A stretch of DNA of 64,000 bases from Cytophagales bacterium (GTDB lineage: Bacteria > Bacteroidota > Bacteroidia > Cytophagales > Cyclobacteriaceae). The translations under genes were made by a program, and so were the position numbers. Under the pieces are notes generated by a model. It was not told where the DNA came from. It ran no database searches and saw nothing but the letters and a program-made list of their open reading frames with translations. The stretch lies in NCBI GenBank assembly GCA_017303795.1, contig JAFLBR010000006.1, forward strand, positions 62,001-126,000, read 5' to 3'. Below are positions 61,207-64,000 of this stretch, piece after piece (the stretch's first letter is position 1; every line of letters begins with the position of its first letter).

Positions 61207-61225
61207 AGGCTGTCTCAAAAGTCGA
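61207..61225 (+). other. Possible insertion-sequence end remnant
   Basis: GGCTGTCTCAAAAGTCG resembles terminal inverted repeats of some insertion sequences common in Bacteroidetes. No second end or transposase reading frame is visible in 61084-61307. Confidence 0.25.
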
Positions 61226-61307
61226 ACTAAACGTGGAATGTCATTGAAGCTAAGAAGCTTCATAAGAGATTTTCACATAGTTGCGCTACAGGCTTTTGTA
61301 TGATTTT

Positions 61308-62093
61308 TCAAAATATCTCCACAACAAACTGAAAGCTTTCATTATTCCTATTTCGCATCATAGGCATGGGGCGATCAAACTTTATTTCGGGCGAAGTCTC
61401 TATAATTTTGAATACCTGGCCACCGATAGGTGGATTCTTAGGATCAAAAGAAATTCCTTCGGTATCGGTAATAACTTCCTGCGGGAAAAAATAAACCCTG
61501 GCTCCTATAGCCGGATCTGACATTGAAATCTGGTCAGTATAGCGCACAATAATCTGCGTAATCGTTCCATTGTGTTCGGGCGTAAAGGCACTCGGGTTAC
61601 CGCCATTTCTGGCAGCTACCACGGGCGCAGCAATCGGCTGACTGCCATTTATATTAATCATCGCCCACTGCGCACTCCACCAACCTAAGTCAATCGGGCC
61701 AGCTTCCAGCAAACCGGATTGGTTATGAATAGCAACTTCAGGCTTCCAGCGGTTGCGGATGCGTACATGCGTTGTTCCGGCCACAGGTTCCAACGCCCAC
61801 TGTGCACTCCACCAGCCAGGTTGAATGTCACCACAATCCAGCGTACCGTTTTGAATATGTAAGTACTGGTTTCGCCACTTATTCCGGATCTTGTAATATC
61901 CAGCCTCAGAAGGCTCTACTATCCACTGGGCACTCAGCCATCCCGGAGCAATAGTTCCTGATGCCGGTTGCGGTTGCTCTACGTGAATAAATTCAGTTGA
62001 TTTCCAACGGTTTTGAAATTGGTAAGTCTCCTGAGCCATTGCAGGAACACAGATCAACATCAACAAGACAACAAAGGGTAAAATGGTGCGCAT
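61308..62093 (-). CDS. Secreted ricin-like repeat protein
   Basis: The 261 residues start with a signal peptide (LPFVVLLMLICVPAMAQ). Three repeats of about 43 residues follow (about 20-150). Each has NRW/NKW, then GxIxPGWxSAQW; examples are GWLSAQWIVEP, GWWSAQWALEP and GWWSAQWAMIN. They resemble RICIN-type lectin subdomains. A separate C-terminal beta domain (TPEHNGTITQIIVRY) follows. It probably binds sugar at the cell surface. It is next to a GH29 fucosidase on the same strand. Confidence 0.75.
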   Translation of the reverse strand: MRTILPFVVLLMLICVPAMAQETYQFQNRWKSTEFIHVEQPQPASGTIAPGWLSAQWIVEPSEAGYYKIRNKWRNQYLHIQNGTLDCGDIQPGWWSAQWALEPVAGTTHVRIRNRWKPEVAIHNQSGLLEAGPIDLGWWSAQWAMININGSQPIAAPVVAARNGGNPSAFTPEHNGTITQIIVRYTDQISMSDPAIGARVYFFPQEVITDTEGISFDPKNPPIGGQVFKIIETSPEIKFDRPMPMMRNRNNESFQFVVEIF

Positions 62094-62186
62094 AAGTTTT
62101 GGTTTGAGCTATTCGTAAACTTACACTGTTTTTTCTGATTGCGAAGTGGTAGAAATCTTCAGACTACTTAAGGGGTAAAGCCTGCA

Positions 62187-63641
62187 TCAAGGCAACGCAT
62201 TCTTAAGTTTAATAACCAGTACTCCGGAAGGTGAAAAGTCACCGGGTAGGATGGATGCTAAATCCACTTCCAGGTTGGCGCCTTGCTTTTTCAACGGACA
62301 TACTTTTGCCGAGCCCAGCAACGATGCTTGCATGTTACTATTCCACGTCATGTTCTTCAACGTGAACTTCTTTGAGTAGGCGGGAAGAATGCAATACAGG
62401 TCTTTACCTTTTCGGGTAAAGAAACATTCCACATACGCGGCATCCTGGGTTGGAATAACCATTTTCGAAATGGAATAGTCAGCCATGTAGTTAGCGTCTT
62501 TCTTGTCCGGTCTTTTGCCAGCGCTCCATTGATAAGGCTCTTTCAATCCCTCCGTTTCATAAATCGCTTCGCCATTCACAGCCAACCAATCGCCCATGTC
62601 ACGCAACCGTTGTTGCATGATTACCGGAATGCGACCATCTGCCGTAGGGCCGACATCCAGTAACAGATTACCTCCGCGGGCAACAATATCGCATAACATT
62701 AAAATCAGACTCTTGCTGGTTTTATAATCACTGAGTTGTTCGTTGCGATTGTAACCATAGGAGTGACCAATGCCCTGGTTCTCTTCCCACACCATGCTGG
62801 CATCCATACCGCTCCCGTATTCGGAAGTAGTATAAGTGCTTCCGGTGTTTTTTCCACGCGTGTTTCCGCCCCAGCGATCGTTGACCACGACTTCATTTTT
62901 CACGGGCGAATCGTTGTACAGCCACGCGAGTAATTCAGCACTTTTCCAAAGCGAATCGGGCAGGTCCCATTCTCCATCCGAGAAAATAACGGAGGGCTTG
63001 TATTTTGTTACCAGATCTTTGAACTGCGGTGTCATGTGTTCGGCCACGTATTTCTTTTTGTCGGTGAGCCAAAGGGGATTGTACCATTCATATAGCGAGT
63101 AATAGTATCCCATCTTCATTCCTTTTTCGCGCACTGCGTTTGTCAGGTCACCTAATAAATCTCTCTTCGGTGTTCCGGTCACGGCATTCCAGGGGCGCTG
63201 CCAACTGCGGTCAGCTTCGGCACTGTTCCAAAGAGTATACCCTTCATGATGCTTGGAGGTAAGCACAACATACCGTGCACCCGACTGCTTAAACACATCC
63301 GCCCATTGGTGGGGATCGAACAGCTCGGCTTTGAACATCGATTCAAACTGCGGATATGTGAAGGAGGCACCATAATTCTTTTCATGGAACGCCAGAAAGT
63401 CTTTCTGTTTTTCAGGCAGGCGATACCAATACCATTCTGCATAACTGTAGCCACTGTTGGGAATCACCGGTGCCCAGGCGGGTACGGCATATACACCCCA
63501 ATGAATAAAGATGCCAAACTTATCGCGGTGAAACCACTCGGGTATTTTTCGTTTGTTCAGGGAAGCCCAGTTGCTTTCGTAACGTTGCGCTTCCACGTGC
63601 CAGGAAAATAAAAAGAGGGAAAGGATGATCAGGGATCTCAT
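62187..63641 (-). CDS. Alpha-L-fucosidase, glycoside hydrolase family 29
   Basis: From ATG 63641 the protein has 484 residues with a signal peptide (RSLIILSLFLFSWHVEAQ). The GH29 TIM barrel is marked by KFGIFIHWGVYAVPAWAPV near 42-60, RYVVLTSKHHEGYTLWNS near 130-147, and VIFSDGEWDLP with the catalytic Asp near 222. A beta-sandwich C-domain ends it. It releases alpha-L-fucose from glycans in the periplasm or outside the cell. It is upstream of the ricin-like gene on the same strand. Confidence 0.92.
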   Translation of the reverse strand: MRSLIILSLFLFSWHVEAQRYESNWASLNKRKIPEWFHRDKFGIFIHWGVYAVPAWAPVIPNSGYSYAEWYWYRLPEKQKDFLAFHEKNYGASFTYPQFESMFKAELFDPHQWADVFKQSGARYVVLTSKHHEGYTLWNSAEADRSWQRPWNAVTGTPKRDLLGDLTNAVREKGMKMGYYYSLYEWYNPLWLTDKKKYVAEHMTPQFKDLVTKYKPSVIFSDGEWDLPDSLWKSAELLAWLYNDSPVKNEVVVNDRWGGNTRGKNTGSTYTTSEYGSGMDASMVWEENQGIGHSYGYNRNEQLSDYKTSKSLILMLCDIVARGGNLLLDVGPTADGRIPVIMQQRLRDMGDWLAVNGEAIYETEGLKEPYQWSAGKRPDKKDANYMADYSISKMVIPTQDAAYVECFFTRKGKDLYCILPAYSKKFTLKNMTWNSNMQASLLGSAKVCPLKKQGANLEVDLASILPGDFSPSGVLVIKLKNALP

Positions 63642-63743
63642 AGGTTGTTCAGGCACATCAAGATATACAAATAGCCAAATGGAACTGTTAAGCTTATTGG
63701 AATTTTTCTAGAAAGTTTTTTTAGCGAGGGTCTTCAATAACTT

Positions 63744-63967
63744 AATCTTCATCATTCACAACGGGCTGGGGCAGCGACACTCTTTGGACAGGCTTTGGTT
63801 TTGCGTTGGCATGTGTGGCCTGCACAATGTGTGTTGCTGCTGCGTAGGAAAATGCAATAGGGATAGAAGCAGAAAGCACGAGGAGTGTTGGCAGGAGCGA
63901 GACAGGACTTGCAGCGTATAGCCTGGGGCGAAGACATTGCCAGATTATTCAACTCATGTTTGTTCAC
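63744..63967 (-). pseudogene. Possible frameshifted small membrane protein
   Basis: On the reverse strand one frame opens with GTG 63967 (NKHELNNLAMSSPQA) and then becomes Cys-rich and implausible. A neighbouring frame carries a good membrane helix (LLPTLLVLSASIPIAFSYAA) and an acidic end (VSLPQPVVNDED) to a stop at 63744. Joining the two by one frameshift near 63915 gives a plausible small membrane protein. It may be a real frameshift or a sequencing error. The rest of 63642-64000 shows nothing recognisable. Confidence 0.3.
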
Positions 63968-64000
63968 TTGGTTTGACCGACAATCTCTGGCCTTGTGGTT

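Noticed and set aside
61281-61520. A 79-residue plus-strand frame
   Set aside because: It is antisense to the C-terminal domain of the secreted ricin-like protein and has no signals of its own.

Overview
The window is a piece of chromosome from a Bacteroidetes bacterium, most likely order Cytophagales. The evidence is a short 287-residue RpoD of the Bacteroidetes type, promoters with the TAnnTTTG -7 box in place of an E. coli -10, few Shine-Dalgarno sites, moderate GC, 7TMR-DISM sensor kinases, bacillithiol synthesis (BshB1), DUF3667 and DUF349 proteins, and TPR/PD40/OmpA envelope proteins. The genus cannot be told from the sequence alone.

Layout. 1-7.3 kb is a core block: the end of pnp, rpoD, trxB, bshB1, pdxH (reverse), a YqgE protein, a DUF349 protein and tRNA-Thr(TGT). 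7.3-12.1 kb holds a GlxA-type AraC regulator, a VOC protein, and tyrS followed by a 7TMR-DISM histidine kinase. 12.3-13.3 kb has a MazG-like protein and two small unknown genes behind paired operator-like palindromes. 13.5-28.3 kb carries a zinc-ribbon membrane protein, a tail-specific protease, a TraB/GumN protein, a TerB-like/ABC-2 transporter, a lipoprotein, a histone-deacetylase-like protein, an MFS transporter overlapping ligD, a HigBA toxin-antitoxin pair, a Rieske oxygenase and a STAS-like protein. 28.3-31.5 kb is a three-gene envelope operon divergent from an AraC regulator. 31.5-39.9 kb has TPR proteins, a TetR-ABC1 kinase operon, ku, a DUF3667 protein, a HEAT-like protein and an ABC-F ATPase. 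39.9-41.8 kb has an ECF41/SigJ-like sigma factor, a fatty acid desaturase and a cold-shock protein. 41.8-49.2 kb has a ParE/RelE toxin-antitoxin pair, a GH43 lipoprotein, a thioesterase, a DEAD-box helicase, and a ceramidase-OmpA/PD40 operon. 49.2-61.3 kb is richer in repeats: response regulator, nitronate monooxygenase, methyltransferase, RhuM, sensor kinase, PhnA-like protein, second ABC-F ATPase, PLD-like protein and ABC ATPase. 61.3-64 kb ends with a ricin-like secreted protein, a GH29 fucosidase and a possibly frameshifted small gene.

How genes may work together. LigD (Pol-PE-Lig order) and Ku, 9 kb apart, form a complete bacterial non-homologous end-joining pair. trxB and bshB1 both serve thiol redox balance. 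The sigma factor at 39983 looks like ECF41/SigJ with most of its SnoaL domain missing; a near-consensus ECF41 promoter lies between it and the desaturase, which suggests a membrane-lipid response circuit.

The least explained signal is a set of intergenic heptanucleotide tandem repeats at several loci. Some are fused to a dispersed element of about 215 bp, and a core piece of that element makes direct repeats on both sides of rhuM. No CRISPR array, rRNA, prophage or intact insertion sequence was seen.
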